From contig CP094243.1 of the NCBI GenBank assembly GCA_022749655.1, positions 1,736,001 through 1,800,000 on the forward strand: a stretch of DNA of 64,000 nucleotides, read 5' to 3'. Below the pieces are notes generated by a model. That model did no database searches. It was given only the letters and a program-made list of their open reading frames with translations, and was not told the DNA's origin. The position numbers and the translations under genes are program-made. This DNA comes from Xanthomonas phaseoli pv. phaseoli. Its GTDB lineage: Bacteria; Pseudomonadota; Gammaproteobacteria; Xanthomonadales; Xanthomonadaceae. This document shows, in pieces, positions 31,381-40,675 of this stretch (positions within the stretch are counted from its first letter, which is position 1; each line of letters begins with the position of its first letter).

Positions 31381-33195
31381 ATGGCTTCAACACTTCGCCC
31401 GATCCGCTCCCTGATGGCTATGGCCATCGCTATCGCGGCCGCCCCGGCCATGGCCGAGTCGGCCTTCGACCAGACCGTGTTCTTCGGCGACAGCCTCACC
31501 GACAGCGGTTATTACAACCCGCTGCTGCCGGCCGCTTCGCGCGCGGTCACCGGCAAGTTCACCACCAACCCGGGTTGGGTGTGGGCCGAATATGTCGGCG
31601 ACCATTTCGGCACCAATGCCGCGCCCAACGGCAACGGCCAGACCGGCGACAACTACGCTGCCGGCGGTGCGCGCATCCAGGCCAGCTCGGTCAGCGCACT
31701 CGGCGCTGCACCGTCGGTAACCAGCCAGATCAACACCTACCTCACCGCCAATGGCGGCCGCGCCAACCCCAATGCGCTGTACACCGTGTGGGGCGGCGCC
31801 AACGACCTGCTCGCCGCGTCGCTCGCCCCGGCACAGGCGCAGGCCATCATCGGCAGCGCGGTGACCGCCCAGGTCGGTGCCGTGGCCACCTTGCAGAATG
31901 CCGGCGCGCGTTACGTCATGGTGCCGACCATTCCGGACGTCGGCCTCACCCCGCGCTTCCGCGCCGGCGGCGCCGTGGGAATGGCGCAAGGCACCGCTGC
32001 GGCTACCGCCTACAACACCGCCTTGTTCAATGGCCTGCAGTCCGCCGGCCTGCGCGTGATTCCGGTCGACACCTTCCACATGCTGCAGGAAATCGTCGCC
32101 AACCCGGGCACCTATGGCTTCAGCAATGTCACCAGCACCGCCTGCAACCCGGCCGTGCCGCTGCCTGCCTGTAACCCGACCAGCCTGGTCGCCGCCAATG
32201 CGCAGAACACCTATGTGTTCGCCGATGGCATTCACCCGACCACGGCGGTGCACCAGATCCTGGGCGAATACGCCATCTCGTTGCTGGAAGCGCCGCGTCT
32301 GCAGCAGGTGCTGACGCATTCGGCGCAGGCTGGCGGCCGCGCGCGCGCCGACCAGGTGGCCTGGCATCTGGACGGCAAGCCCGACGCCGATGGCATGCGT
32401 TGGTGGGGCAGCGTGCGTGGCGACATGCAGCGCTACGACCACGCCGACCTGTACGACGGCATGGCCCCGGCCGGCTTGTTCGGCGTGGATTGGACTGCAG
32501 GCGACCTGGTGTTCGGTGGCTTTGCCGGTTTCGGCCGCATGGACGCCGACTTCGGCAACCGCAACGGCAGCTTCAAGCAGGACGACACCACGCTGGGCGG
32601 CTTCTTCGGCTGGTATACCGGCCCGGTGTGGGTCAATGCCCAGGTCAGCTATAGCTGGCTGAGCTACGACGTGGACCGCGAAGTCCAGCTTGGGCCAGCG
32701 ACCCGCGTGCACAGCGGCTCCCCGACGGCAGCAACCTTACCGCCGCCCTCAACGCCGGGTATTCGCTGGGCGAAGGCAACCTCAAGTACGGCCCGGTGGC
32801 CGGCCTGACCTGGCAGAAGATCAAGCTCGACGGCTATACGGAAAGCAACGACAGCGCCACCGCGCTGGGCTACGCCAACCAGCATCGATTCGCTGGTCGG
32901 CCGCGTCGGCTTCCAGGTGCGTCTGGACGGTGCCATGGTCAAGCCGTACCTGCAGGCAACCTACGACCACGAGTTCAAGGACGGCGGCGAAGCCAGCGCC
33001 TGGCTGCAGTCGATGCCCGAAGTGGGCATGTACACCGTCCCGGGGCAGAACTTCGATCGCAATTACGCCACCGTCGTGCTGGGTGCCCGTACCGGGCTGT
33101 GGGGCCTGCAGAGCAACATCGGCCTGAGCACCACCACGGCCCAGCGCAGCGCCCGCGACGCCACCTTGTTCGTGAACTTCAGCGGCAACTTCTGA
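31381..33195 (+). CDS. GDSL-family autotransporter esterase/lipase, two frame breaks
   Basis: Type V secreted esterase: an N-terminal SGNH/GDSL hydrolase passenger followed by an outer-membrane beta-barrel. ATG 31381 gives a signal peptide cleaved near APAMAES. Catalytic blocks are FFGDSLTDSG (Ser), the Gly block, GGANDLL (Asn) and FADGIHPT (Asp-His). The barrel starts around residue 340. At CCCC 32720-32723 the frame changes (one C missing), and near 32882-32886 it changes again (two bases missing, around NQ-SIDSLVGRVGF). The last strand ends FVNFSGNF, with terminal Phe. About 605 aa when joined, normal for EstA-type autotransporters. Confidence 0.9.
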
Positions 33196-33313
33196 GGCGC
33201 GGTAGGCCGCAGTTAGCTCACACGCAACACACGAGGGCCGGGCAACCGGCCCTCGTCTTATCGGCGCACATTGCGCCGGACACCTGCACCCGCATAAACT
33301 CTGCCAGCGCCAT

Positions 33314-33387
33314 GCGGGCGTAGCTCAATGGTAGAGCTGTAGCTTCCCAAGCTACTGACGTGGGTTCGATTCCCATCGCCCGCTCCA
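33314..33387 (+). tRNA. tRNA-Gly (anticodon CCC)
   Basis: 74 bases fold as a standard cloverleaf: acceptor GCGGGCG paired with CGCCCGC, D-arm GCTC/GAGC, anticodon stem GTAGC/GCTAC with loop TTCCCAA giving anticodon CCC, T-arm GTGGG/CCCAT with loop TTCGATT, discriminator T and encoded CCA. Its 3' end is the attachment site of the island that follows. Confidence 0.95.
33370..33387 (+). repeat. attL: left 18-bp core at tRNA-Gly 3' end
   Basis: TTCCCATCGCCCGCTCCA, the end of the T-loop plus the acceptor 3' strand. An identical copy in the same orientation lies at 42756-42773. This is the classic signature of tyrosine-recombinase integration into a tRNA gene that leaves the gene intact. Confidence 0.9.
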
Positions 33388-33467
33388 GTCTTGCGATGTT
33401 CCGCGCTAAGCTCTTGATTGTGCTGATTATTTCGCTTGGTTGAAGACCGCCTCGAACGACCTCCCAA

Positions 33468-33490
33468 GGTATCGTTTGAGGTATCGTTTT
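33468..33490 (+). repeat. Paired GGTATC repeats, possible integrase arm sites (left)
   Basis: GGTATCGTTT at 33468 and GGTATCGTTTT at 33480, exactly 12 bases apart, 80 bases inside attL and touching the integrase start. A matching pair with the same spacing and orientation lies at 42673-42696 near attR. Function as arm-type integrase sites is inferred. Confidence 0.45.
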
Positions 33491-35160
33491 GCCAAAGCCC
33501 CTCTTGCTGCATCGGCCGTCAGGCCTCTACGTGCGATTCTTGGTTCCTGTTGATTTGCGGGGGCAGGTCGGCTCGCGTTTTTGGTTCGTCCTCTCCATCT
33601 TCGCCCCGGCGATACTGCGCGTCTGGTGTCTGCCTACATGGGGATGGCACTATCGAACGCGTTCCAAGCGTTGAGGCAGGGGAAGCCGGTGGATCTGGAC
33701 GAAGTGCTGCGGCGCATCCGAGAGCAAGGACTGCGCGAACTCACATTGACCGATGTGATGCTGCCTAATGGCACGCGTCTGGGCAAGGCCCAGATCGACA
33801 CGCCCGAGGACGCAGCGCTGTTTGCTGAGTTGTTGCGTGAGCCTGCCTCCGAGCTTGCCGCACCTGCCAAGCCAAGCGGGTGGCGCACCGGGAAGGCCAA
33901 GGCGTCTGGCCCGCTGCTGTCCAAAGCGATTGCGGATCACTTGGGGGACTTGGGTCGCGCGAAGCTCCACAGCAAGACAGTGCTTGAAAGCCGCCACTCA
34001 TTGCGTTTGTTTGCTGGTGCGGTGGGGCAAGACTTGGCAGTGTCCGAATTGACGGCAGACCATGTGCGGGCATTTTTCGATGTCGTGCGGTGGTGGCCGT
34101 CGAATGCGACCAAGCGAGCGCCCTACAAGGACCTTGCGGTCATGGACGTGGTCGCCCTTGCCCAAGCCAATCAAGTTCCGGAGCCAGCCGCCTGGACGGT
34201 TGCCAAGCACCGTCAGCGCTTATCGGTGTTCTTGGTGTCGCTGGTGTCGGCAGGGCTTCTGGGAAGCAATCCGTTGGCCGGTATCCGTGCGATTTCGACG
34301 CCTGACGCAGACGACACGGGTGAGCCCTTCACCGATGACCAGTTGAAGGCCATCTTCGATCCGGTGGCTTTTCCTGCGTGGGCCAAGAAGTATCCGCACA
34401 GGTGGTTCGGTCCGATGCTTGGGCTTTACTCAGGGGCTCGTGTTAACGAGATCGCGCAGCTTCGGGTGGAGGACATCGACACGATCGATGGTGTGCCGGG
34501 CTTCTTCGTGCGACAGGGTGGGAAGGGGCAGAGCGTCAAGAACAAGAACAGTCGCCGTTTTGTGCCGTTGGCCAAGCCGGTGATCGATGCCGGTTTTCTT
34601 GTCTACATCGATGAAGTGCGCCAAGCGGGGCACACGCAAATCTTTCCGCATCTACCCAATAGCACCGGACTGGGCTTTGGTCGACAGTTGAGCCGACAGT
34701 TTTCGGTCTACATTAAACGCCAAGGGATCACGGCGAAGGGGCAAGGCTTTCATGGCTTTCGCCACACCGTTGCTTCGCGTTTGGATGAGGCGGGTGTATC
34801 GGCCTCAGCCATTGCGGCAATCACAGGTCATGCGCGGGGGCAGGGCGTGTTAGGGAACCTCTGAACAAAGCCCTGGACCGCGAGCAAATTGGGAATTTCG
34901 GTTGATCGTGGCGATTTCCAGTACTTGAAATCAAGCACTTGCACGAGATGGCAATTGCCCCGGCTCTCAATCGTAAGCTCGCGAAATAGTTGTTCAGAGC
35001 TTCCTTAGAGAAGTTTTATATCGATCGACGGACTTTGCCCGATCGTGTGGCGACGTTGGCACGCTTTATTGTTCCGACGAGGCTTCCTGATTACATTGCA
35101 GGTCAGTTCTATGCTGCTTTTAAAACTTCTAATTCAAGAACTGTGGGAGTTAACAAGTGA
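33489..35160 (+). pseudogene. Tyrosine recombinase (island integrase), split by a MITE
   Basis: Site-specific recombinase. The likely start is TTG 33489 (PKPLLLHRPSGLYVRFLVPV). The frame changes at TTTTT 33578-33582 (one T missing), continuing VRPLHLRPGDTARLV. Core-binding domain about 33.9-34.3 kb. Catalytic domain has Arg in LYSGARVNEIAQLRVEDI and His-x-x-Arg in FHGFRHTVASRL, then ITGHARGQGVL at 34849, where a 151-bp insertion with TTAG duplication interrupts it. Removing the insert and one TTAG restores GVLEKFYIDRRTLPDR, bringing back the nucleophilic Tyr, and the frame then ends at TGA 35158-35160. As it stands the protein stops without Tyr and should be inactive. It overlaps the next gene (GTGA), a natural operon junction. 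Confidence 0.88.
34850..35008. mobile_element. 151-bp IS5-type MITE with TTAG target duplication
   Basis: The element spans 34854-35004. Terminal inverted repeats are GGAACCTCTGAACAA (left) and GGAAGCTCTGAACAA (right, read inward), one mismatch in 15. Flanking TTAG at 34850-34853 and 35005-35008 is the YTAR-type duplication of the IS5 group. There is no coding capacity, so it is a non-autonomous derivative needing a transposase elsewhere. Confidence 0.85.
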
Positions 35161-35720
35161 GCGGTGAAAAAATAAGTCCGACCGATAATGAGAGAGTCAC
35201 GATCCAATCAGTGATAAAAGATTCGGGCGGGGTTCTCATAGTTAGGATAGATGTCTACGACAGGACGGGGCGCGTGGCGTCGAGTCAGCCCGTTGGCAGG
35301 TTTCGCGTCATATCGAAGAGTGGGATCAATCCTTCCGTCTATAAAACTTTTGACTCGGCTACCGAGGCGTGGGGTTGGATGGATGCTATTGACAGAAATG
35401 GAGTCTCAGAAGGGGCAGGCATCAATGAGGATTTTCTGAATTCTGCTTACGAAAGCGAACAGGTCAAGGAAGGTTTTGAAGATAAGAATTTTATCGGCGG
35501 AGAGGTCAATATTCTTAGGCGTCCTTTGGATGATTTGGAGGACGCGGACTATGCGCTAAGTCAATCTCAGTTTAAGAATAAATTTCTACTGTTGATCCCT
35601 GATGAAAATCTCTCTACTCTTCTTGGGTGTGAAATCAAAGAGGCGCTTATGAATATGTTGTCGCCGGAAGGAAATCCAGAGCCTGTTGTGAGTTCCGTCT
35701 TTAGGCGGAAGATGATTTAA
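35157..35720 (+). CDS. Hypothetical island protein
   Basis: 187 aa, acidic, no signal peptide or membrane segment, no recognised family. The GTG start overlaps the integrase stop by GTGA, so it was co-translated with the integrase before the MITE landed. AT-rich codon use differs sharply from the chromosomal genes, consistent with transfer. Small genes coupled to integrases are often directionality or accessory factors, but nothing in this sequence shows a DNA-binding motif. Confidence 0.65.
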   Translation: MSGEKISPTDNERVTIQSVIKDSGGVLIVRIDVYDRTGRVASSQPVGRFRVISKSGINPSVYKTFDSATEAWGWMDAIDRNGVSEGAGINEDFLNSAYESEQVKEGFEDKNFIGGEVNILRRPLDDLEDADYALSQSQFKNKFLLLIPDENLSTLLGCEIKEALMNMLSPEGNPEPVVSSVFRRKMI

Positions 35721-35721
35721 T

Positions 35722-35925
35722 TTATTCTTTAATTTGTCTAGGGACACGGGATATATCCTGATCCTTCCACTTGGGGACGCTCAGTGGGGCCCAGTGCAGT
35801 TCGTGCCTTTGCCAGTGACCAATACACAACTCGGTTGCCTTGTCGGCTTCCGCCTTGGCTTCTTCCGCTGATAGGCGGGTAAGTGCGGCAAGAAATGCCT
35901 TATTCCAAAATTGTTCAACTTTCAT
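35722..35925 (-). CDS. Small hypothetical island protein
   Basis: 67 aa (MKVEQFWNKAFLAALTRLSA at the start), mixed charge, predicted mostly helical in the first 45 residues, no recognised domain. Convergent with the preceding gene, with their stops one base apart. Looks like a phage/island-type small ORF; function unknown. Confidence 0.5.
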   Translation of the reverse strand: MKVEQFWNKAFLAALTRLSAEEAKAEADKATELCIGHWQRHELHWAPLSVPKWKDQDISRVPRQIKE

Positions 35926-36187
35926 ATGGATGGTGTCGATGAGGGTGGTTTGCTTTTTGTAATCGAATGATGGAGCATGTCAAGCCGTCGGTTCTATATA
36001 ATTTATGTTTCAGTGGCGACGGGAATGCAATGTCATTTCGCCTAAAAAAAGCGTCAAGCGGCGTAAGACTTGCGGAACAATTTCAGTTATCGAGAACGCA
36101 AGTTGAGCTTGTGATCGAAAAGTAGGGCTTTACTGGGCTCGACTTTTTGCGAATAATTTACTAATCAATTGACTGGATAAATTTCGA
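35926..36187. other. AT-rich non-coding island segment
   Basis: 262 bases, clearly AT-richer than the genome, with no supported gene. It probably contains promoters for the flanking divergent genes. Confidence 0.4.
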
Positions 36188-36273
36188 ATGAAGAACGCGT
36201 CTCTGAGTGCCCTTGCCGCTGCCAAGGAAAAATTGGCAGAAGAAATTCGTAAGTTGGAAGAGCAGGAAGCTCT
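36188..36273 (+). pseudogene. N-terminal stub of an H-NS-like gene, cut by an IS3 element
   Basis: Starts [20 protein letters not shown] and continues RKLEEQEAL, a coiled-coil oligomerisation segment. It resembles the start of the complete H-NS family gene at 44579 (AAARAQLLEELRKLEQEEAQ). After 29 codons the IS3 element begins at 36274, and neither the DNA-binding domain nor any rest of the gene is found beyond. H-NS family membership is by similarity to that neighbour and is inferred. Confidence 0.5.
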
Positions 36274-36703
36274 GGTAATCCCCCGCCCATTAGCAGACGC
36301 CAGAAGTGGAATTTTCTCGTATCCTTTCTCGAGGAGGTTCCATGAAGAAGTCCCGCTTTACCGACAGCCAGATCATCGCCGTGCTCAAGCAGGCCCAGGC
36401 CGGTGCGCCCGTGCCGGAGCTGTGCCGCGAGCACGGCATCAGCTCGGCCACGTTCTACAAGTGGCGCAGCAAGTTCGGCGGCATGGACGTGTCCATGGTC
36501 GCGCGCATGAAGGAGCTGGAGGAGGAGAACCGCCGGCTCAAGAAGATGTACGCCGAGGCGCAGCTCAGTACCGACCTGCTGAAGGAAGCGCTCGCAAAAA
36601 AATGGTGAGGCCATCTCAGCGACGCGAGATGGCCCAATCGGCAGTCACGAGCGGGCGTACGAACATCCGCCACGCCTGCCAGGCCTTCGCGGTGAGCGAG
36701 ACC
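36274..36703 (+). mobile_element. IS3 family (IS407-like) element, left fragment
   Basis: Begins GGTAATCCCCCGCCCATTAG, the same terminus as the complete copy at 51963-53156, to which it is almost identical. It keeps orfA and the first codons of orfB, then stops where the IS256 element begins at 36704. The missing right part is not found after the IS256 copy, so a deletion accompanied or followed that insertion. Confidence 0.88.
36342..36608 (+). CDS. IS3 family transposase OrfA
   Basis: 88-aa helix-turn-helix protein ([35 protein letters not shown]) followed by a leucine-zipper-like helix ([18 protein letters not shown]). Ribosome site GAGGAGG lies just upstream. The end holds a run of seven A (36596-36602), a slippery site for -1 frameshifting into orfB, of which only 36602-36703 remains. 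Confidence 0.9.
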   Translation: MKKSRFTDSQIIAVLKQAQAGAPVPELCREHGISSATFYKWRSKFGGMDVSMVARMKELEEENRRLKKMYAEAQLSTDLLKEALAKKW

Positions 36704-38032
36704 GGGCGTGTCCTAGATTTTGTGTAACCGGGCCACAGGCAGGAGACTGCCACCTAACCCGGAGACACCATGAGCCCACGCACACATGAGGTACCCGACG
36801 AGCTGCTTAGCAGCCTGTTGGTCAACTACACCAAACCCGAGGATCTGATCGGCGAGAACGGCCTGCTCAAGCAGCTGACCAAGCGGTTGGTGGAGCGGGC
36901 GCTGGACGCGGAGATGACCGAACACCTCGGTCATGACAAGCATGAGCCGGTCGCCAACGCGGCCGGCAACACGCGCAACGGACGCAGCCGCAAGACGCTC
37001 AAGGGCGAGTTCGGCGAGCTGCCGATCGAGATTCCGCGTGATCGCCACGGCAGCTTCGCGCCACAGCTGATCCCCAAGCACCAGACCCGCTGGGCCGGCT
37101 TCGATGACAAGATCTTGTCGTTGTACGCGCGCGGCATGACCGTGCGCGAGATCCAGTCGCACCTGGAGGAGATGTACGGCACCGAGGTGTCGCCGAGTCT
37201 GATTTCCTCAGTCACCGATGCGGTCGTCGAGGAGGTCAAGGCGTGGCAGGCGCGGCCACTGGATCCGGTCTATCCGATCGTCTATCTGGACTGCATCCAC
37301 GTCAAAGTGCGCGAGGGCGCGGTGCGGGTCAAGGCGGTGTACCTGGCCATCGGCATCACCATGGGCGGCGAGAAGGAAGTGCTGGGCCTATGGCTGGCGC
37401 AGGCCGAGGGTGCCAAGTTTTGGCTGCAAGTCGTGACGGAGCTACGCAACCGCGGGGTGCAGGACATCTTCATTGCCTGCGTCGATGGCCTGAAGGGGTT
37501 TCCCGAGGCGATCGAGGCGGTGTTCCCGCAGACCACCGTGCAGCTGTGCATCGTGCACATGGTGCGGCACAGCCTGAACTACGTCTCGTGGAAACGCCGC
37601 GCCGAGGTTGCCGCCGATCTCAAGCGCATTTACGCCTGCGCCACCGTCGAGGAGGCCGAGCAGGCACTGACCGAGTTCGAGGCCAAGTGGGACGCCCAGT
37701 ACCCGCCCATCAGCCAGTCATGGCGGCGCAATTGGTCACGACTGATCCCGTTCTTCGACTACCCACCGGAGATCCGCAAGGTGATCTATACGACCAACGC
37801 CATCGAGTCGGTCAACATGAGCCTGCGCAAGCTGACCAAGAACCGCGGCGCGTTCCCCAGCGACGAAGCCTTGATGAAACTGTTCTACCTGGCTCTGCGC
37901 AACATCACCAAGAAATGGACGCTGCCGATCCGCGACTGGAAGGCTGCGCTGAACCGCTTTACGATCCAGTTCGAGGGGCGACTTCCTCAGCGGTAACCCA
38001 AACCACGGTTACACAAAATTCTGCACACGCTC
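36704..38032 (+). mobile_element. IS256 family insertion sequence
   Basis: 1,329 bp. Terminal inverted repeats read GGGCGTGTCCTAGATTTTGT (left) and GAGCGTGTGCAGAATTTTGT (right, read inward), both continuing GTAACC. Flanks GCGAGACC and TGGTCATC do not match, so there is no intact 8-bp duplication; the adjacent IS3 copy is truncated at the left junction, pointing to an adjacent deletion. Confidence 0.9.
36770..37996 (+). CDS. IS256 family (mutator-type) transposase
   Basis: 408 aa, full length. DDE transposase of the mutator superfamily. Acidic residues appear in IVYLDCIHVKVREG and ACVDGLKGFPEAIEAVFPQT, and the family block PFFDYPPEIRKVIYTTNAIE continues SVNMSLRK near the C-terminus. No frame damage, so it may still be active. 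Confidence 0.96.
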   Translation: MSPRTHEVPDELLSSLLVNYTKPEDLIGENGLLKQLTKRLVERALDAEMTEHLGHDKHEPVANAAGNTRNGRSRKTLKGEFGELPIEIPRDRHGSFAPQLIPKHQTRWAGFDDKILSLYARGMTVREIQSHLEEMYGTEVSPSLISSVTDAVVEEVKAWQARPLDPVYPIVYLDCIHVKVREGAVRVKAVYLAIGITMGGEKEVLGLWLAQAEGAKFWLQVVTELRNRGVQDIFIACVDGLKGFPEAIEAVFPQTTVQLCIVHMVRHSLNYVSWKRRAEVAADLKRIYACATVEEAEQALTEFEAKWDAQYPPISQSWRRNWSRLIPFFDYPPEIRKVIYTTNAIESVNMSLRKLTKNRGAFPSDEALMKLFYLALRNITKKWTLPIRDWKAALNRFTIQFEGRLPQR

Positions 38033-38225
38033 TGGTCATCCAATGCTTAGCTTAGCCACGCGCAGCGCTTCGCTCGGGAAGACGGCGCTGGGACTGGAGT
38101 AGCGTTGACGAGTAATGCCGCTTGATAAAAATGTTCCAGGCAGTATCCCCAACTGAGCAGCCGGGGCATGCCGGGCACTTGTGAAGCGGCAGGATGTGTG
38201 GCTCTGAGATGGTGTGACGATCTAA
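38033..38225. other. Unassigned remnant between IS256 and the effector gene
   Basis: About 190 bases with no supported gene; the junction with the IS256 end suggests it is leftover sequence after deletion. Confidence 0.35.
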
Positions 38226-39123
38226 TCAAGTGCTTAACCGATATGCGGCCTCACATGCCGTGAGGCTTATATTTTTGCGGACAGGTAGCCCATGTTCCTG
38301 CCTGATGGAGTTTTCGCTCGGTTGCCTGGTCTTTCGATATTCGTATTTTCCGACGCCGACGGCCCTGAGTTCCTCCTTTTCCGGCTTCGGATGTTTCGTC
38401 GTAGCGATCTCCACCCTTGTAGGCTCTCGACGTGCCCGCCAATAGATGCTGAGCATGGATAAGCTCGTGTGCAAGAACTACAAACGACTCCTCGGGATCC
38501 GATCCAAGACGAAGAGGGGAGCCGTTTGAATTCAGTTCGATATGACTCTGCGGGCTCCATTCTATAATGGCATTGCATCCCTTTCCTTTTCTTGCTCGTT
38601 CCTTGGCGAGCTCTAGGTTATCGGCGAAAGTCTCTGGATCATATTTTTCAACTTCGCTCGCGCTAAGTACGGCTCTGGTATTGGGCTGCGCTTCAGCGCC
38701 GATCTCCGCTATGGTCACTTTTCGATTCTTGCGAGCGCTGATAGCGCTCAAGCCTTGAAGAAGAGCGCTGCCTGAGCTGCCGGCCGCAATCTTCTCAAGC
38801 GCTGATTCAACTTGGTTCTTGTATGGCTCTTCTCGAGCGCTTGTCTGAGTGGAAATATAGATTCCTGGAAAGTTCGTTGACTGATTGGCATGTGAGTATG
38901 TGTCGTCGAAGTGTCTGTAGGAGTTGCACTTGAATGGTAACGGTGAGGAGGCTGACATGTCGCCGGCATGTGAAATCCTGTCATCAATGGCGAATGCATG
39001 TTCCATTTCGGGCTCTGTGGATTGAGTTGTCGCAGAGCAGTTCAACCTCCGCGACGCGGTTGAATTAATCAGATTTATATTCAAAGCAGCGATATGTGTG
39101 CCTCGGAACTTTCTGGCATCCAA
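38226..39123 (-). CDS. xopG: XopG-like type III effector (zinc metalloprotease, HELIH), frameshift at 38377-38380
   Basis: Predicted effector of the XopG/HopH1 family, proteins with a clostridial-neurotoxin-like HExxH zinc site. The Ser/Asn/Thr-rich N-terminus (STASRRLNCSATTQSTEPEM) suits a type III signal. The central part has VLSASEVEKYDPETFADNLE and the metalloprotease site VVLAHELIHAQHLLAG with downstream YDETSEAGK. After that the frame changes at AAAA (plus-strand TTTT 38377-38380): removing one A joins EAGK to EELRAVGVGKYEYRKTRQPSE and the end AAYRLST at 38226. As written the C-terminus is scrambled. The start could also be the internal ATG at 39006. AT-rich, inside the island. No plant-inducible-promoter box was found upstream. 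Name by remembered family features, not a search. Confidence 0.75.
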
Positions 39124-39310
39124 TAGGGCGCGACACCGATGGCGCGACGAATGCTAAGAGCGCAATCTGACCTTGCCGGACGTGGGACCCAATGGTCGCT
39201 CACCCTACGGGGCGCTTGAGCAGCGCCATCTCGGCACCTGAAGGGGCTAGCTGTCTTGCGTTGGCCGCGGCGTCTCAAGCAGTGCGACCGCACTGCCGAT
39301 ACTCAGGCCC

Positions 39311-39535
39311 ATGGACAGAGCCGAGCTTCGCCGTCACCTCGAACGCCTGGATGCTGCGGTGCCCGCCCTGCGGGCCTCCAGTCCTGATCGCCGTCATTTT
39401 TGGCAAGCCTTTGCCAATATGGCTGCTGCCATCGAGAGCAAGGCGATGATGAGCGAGGACGCGCAGTTCGTCGGCCGTCGGGCCGAGGAAATCTTGTCGT
39501 GGCACGGACTGGGAAGCATAGACGAACACGTCTGA
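39311..39535 (+). CDS. Small hypothetical protein (74 aa)
   Basis: MDRAELRRHLERLDAAVPAL then RASSPDRRHFWQAFANMAAA: an amphipathic, probably all-helical acidic protein. GC-rich codon use unlike the AT-rich effector gene next to it, fitting the ICE/plasmid-type module that follows (RadC-like protein, small ORF). No known family recognised. Confidence 0.6.
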   Translation: MDRAELRRHLERLDAAVPALRASSPDRRHFWQAFANMAAAIESKAMMSEDAQFVGRRAEEILSWHGLGSIDEHV

Positions 39536-39933
39536 GCCCGTTGGGGTCGACCAGCCCATCCCGATGCCTGCGTGCTTCTCATGCGCAGCGATGCGAACGT
39601 CAGGCAAGCACAGGTCCGCAGAAGGCTCATCACTGACAGCCAAGCTCAAGCATCGCCTGATGACATCAATCGACCCCGTCCATTCGAATGCCGTTTGGTC
39701 CGAAAGCCTTGTGGGGCTGCATGGGGCTGTATCCACCAGCGCTGGGCCTCTGAAAGGGACCTTAGCTTCGCTGCCCCTATCCGCAAGGCCAGGCCTCCTT
39801 CTCGACGCTGACGCTCTGTTGCGGCCCTTCGCTGCGCGCCGCTACCGCGGTGCTCACTCCTGGGTGCGGTAGGGCCGGACGCTTCGCCTGTCGGTTCCCA
39901 CGAGGCGCACAACGCGCTGGTGGAGAAGAACCG
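39536..39933. other. Non-coding stretch before the RadC-like gene
   Basis: About 400 bases. Open frames exist on both strands but have no recognisable product or ribosome site. The GC-rich end near 39840-39930 likely holds the promoter of the RadC-like gene. Confidence 0.4.
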
Positions 39934-40413
39934 ATGAAGCGCACCCAAGACCTGAAGGCTCAATACCAACTCCAGATGGACGAGGAGGGCATCTTGCTCG
40001 CCGCCGCGACCATCCTGGAGCAACGCCTTCAACGCCAAGGCCGAATCCACAGCCCCGACCAAGCCGGCAGCTACCTGGTCGCCCGCTGCGCCCACCTGCC
40101 GCACGAAGTCTTCGGCGTCGTCTTCCTCGACACCAAGCACCACATCCTGGCCGCCGAGCATCTGTTCACTGGCACCATCGACGGCTGCGAAGTCCATCCC
40201 CGGGTCGTCGCCAAACGTGCCCTGGGGCTCAACGCCGTCGCCCTCATCCTCTTCCACAACCACCCGAGCGGGAACCCTGAGCCCAGCGAAGCAGACTGCA
40301 AGGTCACCCAACGCCTGCAGGAAGCCCTCGGCCTCCTGGACATCCGGATCCTTGACCACCTGGTCATCGGTGGTCAGAAGAGCGTCAGCCTGGCTAGCAG
40401 GGGGTGGGCATAG
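39934..40413 (+). CDS. RadC-like JAB/MPN domain protein, mobile-element type
   Basis: 159 aa from ATG 39934 (ribosome site GGAGAAG). The C-terminal MPN domain has the JAMM-type metal motif HNHPSGNPEPSEAD and the family segment VFGVVFLDTKHHILAAEHLF. It lacks the helix-hairpin-helix start of chromosomal RadC, like the short RadC proteins common on ICEs and plasmids. Biochemical role unknown; the old DNA-repair label is not supported for the family. Confidence 0.9.
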   Translation: MKRTQDLKAQYQLQMDEEGILLAAATILEQRLQRQGRIHSPDQAGSYLVARCAHLPHEVFGVVFLDTKHHILAAEHLFTGTIDGCEVHPRVVAKRALGLNAVALILFHNHPSGNPEPSEADCKVTQRLQEALGLLDIRILDHLVIGGQKSVSLASRGWA

Positions 40414-40483
40414 CCCGCCCCCTTCACTTCCCCGGTCTGCCGACGCTAGACTGCGAAGGCAGATCCACATCCATGGAGCAGGA

Positions 40484-40675
40484 ATGAAGGCGTTTCACGT
40501 GCGTGGGATCGTGTGGGAGACCGACGGCAAGCGTCCGTCATTGCCCGCTGAAGCCACGGTCGAATGCGAGAGCGAAGAAGACATCGCCGATGCGCTTAGC
40601 GATGCTTACGGATGGTTGGTGAGTGACTTTACTGTCGTGGGCAGATCCAGTAGCGGTCGCGGGCCAAGCGCTTAA
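40484..40675 (+). CDS. Small hypothetical protein (63 aa)
   Basis: ATG 40484 follows GGAGCAGGA. Acidic beta-rich sequence (VRGIVWETDGKRPSLPAEAT, DAYGWLVSDFTVVGR). It sits 70 bases after the RadC-like gene in the same direction, an arrangement typical of ICE accessory modules. No function known. Confidence 0.6.
   Translation: MKAFHVRGIVWETDGKRPSLPAEATVECESEEDIADALSDAYGWLVSDFTVVGRSSSGRGPSA

Noticed and set aside
39123-39310. Possible plant-inducible-promoter (PIP) box upstream of the xopG-like gene
   Set aside because: A TTCGT occurs on the coding strand but no second TTCG half-site lies about 15 bases away, so the motif is not supported.
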